Below, in pieces: positions 12,595-12,636 of a stretch of 12,636 bases of DNA. Every line of letters starts with the position of its first letter. Positions within the stretch are counted from its first letter, which is position 1. The notes beneath the pieces are model-generated. The model worked only from the letters and a program-made list of their open reading frames with translations, had not been told where the DNA came from and did no database searches. Origin of the DNA: an uncultured Actinomycetes bacterium (GTDB lineage Bacteria > Actinomycetota > Thermoleophilia > Solirubrobacterales > 70-9); assembly GCA_937907435.1 (NCBI GenBank), contig CALCIA010000152.1, positions 1-12,636 on the forward strand. The letters are read 5' to 3'. The position numbers and the translations under genes were made by a program.

Positions 12595-12636
12595 CTCCTC
12601 ATGGGGGTCCTGGCAGGCTGTGACCCCCATGAGGAG
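12595..12636. terminator. Perfect 15-bp hairpin at the right edge of the window
   Basis: The arms 12595-12609 and 12622-12636 are perfectly complementary over 15 bp with a 12-nt loop, CTGGCAGGCTGT; the stem ends exactly at the window edge and might be longer. It is a second hairpin behind katG, or the terminator of a convergent gene beyond the edge. It belongs to the same structural class as the hairpins at 140-189, 5943-5987 and 7545-7590. Confidence 0.55.

Noticed and set aside
1..12636. CRISPR array, tRNA/rRNA gene, transposase or phage genes
   Set aside because: Looked for by eye on both strands. No regularly spaced direct repeats, tRNA-like cloverleaf or mobile-element protein was recognised.

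Overview
The window is very GC-rich, with strong G/C bias at third codon positions, GTG and TTG starts, and several genes that look leaderless. It carries a furA-katG pair of actinobacterial type and secreted proteins ending in small beta domains after Pro/Thr linkers. Together these suggest a high-GC actinobacterium, most likely a Thermoleophilia/Solirubrobacterales-type organism. That assignment is inference; no rRNA or marker gene is present.

Left part (1-4260, minus strand): a cobalamin riboswitch leads a tight three-gene operon. Gene 1 encodes a secreted alpha/alpha-barrel (prenyltransferase/squalene-oxidase-like repeat) protein followed by a DUF4430 (transcobalamin C-terminal-like) domain. 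Gene 2, joined by an ATGA overlap, encodes a secreted protein with the same two modules in the opposite order. Gene 3, 9 nt further on, is a HAD-family phosphatase. An alpha/alpha barrel plus a DUF4430-like beta domain is the architecture of animal transcobalamin and intrinsic factor. With the B12 riboswitch in front, the simplest reading is a bacterial extracellular corrinoid-capture system. This is the most interesting part of the window.

Middle (4258-7538): a secreted trypsin-like serine protease (minus), whose stop codon abuts the riboswitch; a cytochrome oxidase assembly protein of the CtaG/caa3 family (minus), preceded by an overlapping, apparently leaderless 45-codon small ORF; and, divergently, a GFA/CENP-V-type zinc protein (plus).

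Right part (7545-12636): a peroxiredoxin and a SIS-domain sugar isomerase-like protein form an ATGA-coupled pair (minus). Divergent from them are a small cupin, then furA and katG (plus). PrxQ-like peroxidase, peroxide-sensing Fur regulator and catalase-peroxidase together suggest an oxidative-stress neighbourhood.

Two patterns run across the window. Four genes have a -10-like hexamer ending 6-7 nt before the start codon and no Shine-Dalgarno sequence, suggesting leaderless mRNAs. Four gene ends or intergenic sites carry perfect 15-19-bp hairpins with 11-12-nt loops, no U-tract, and partly shared loop sequences. No tRNA, rRNA, CRISPR array, transposase or insertion sequence was seen.
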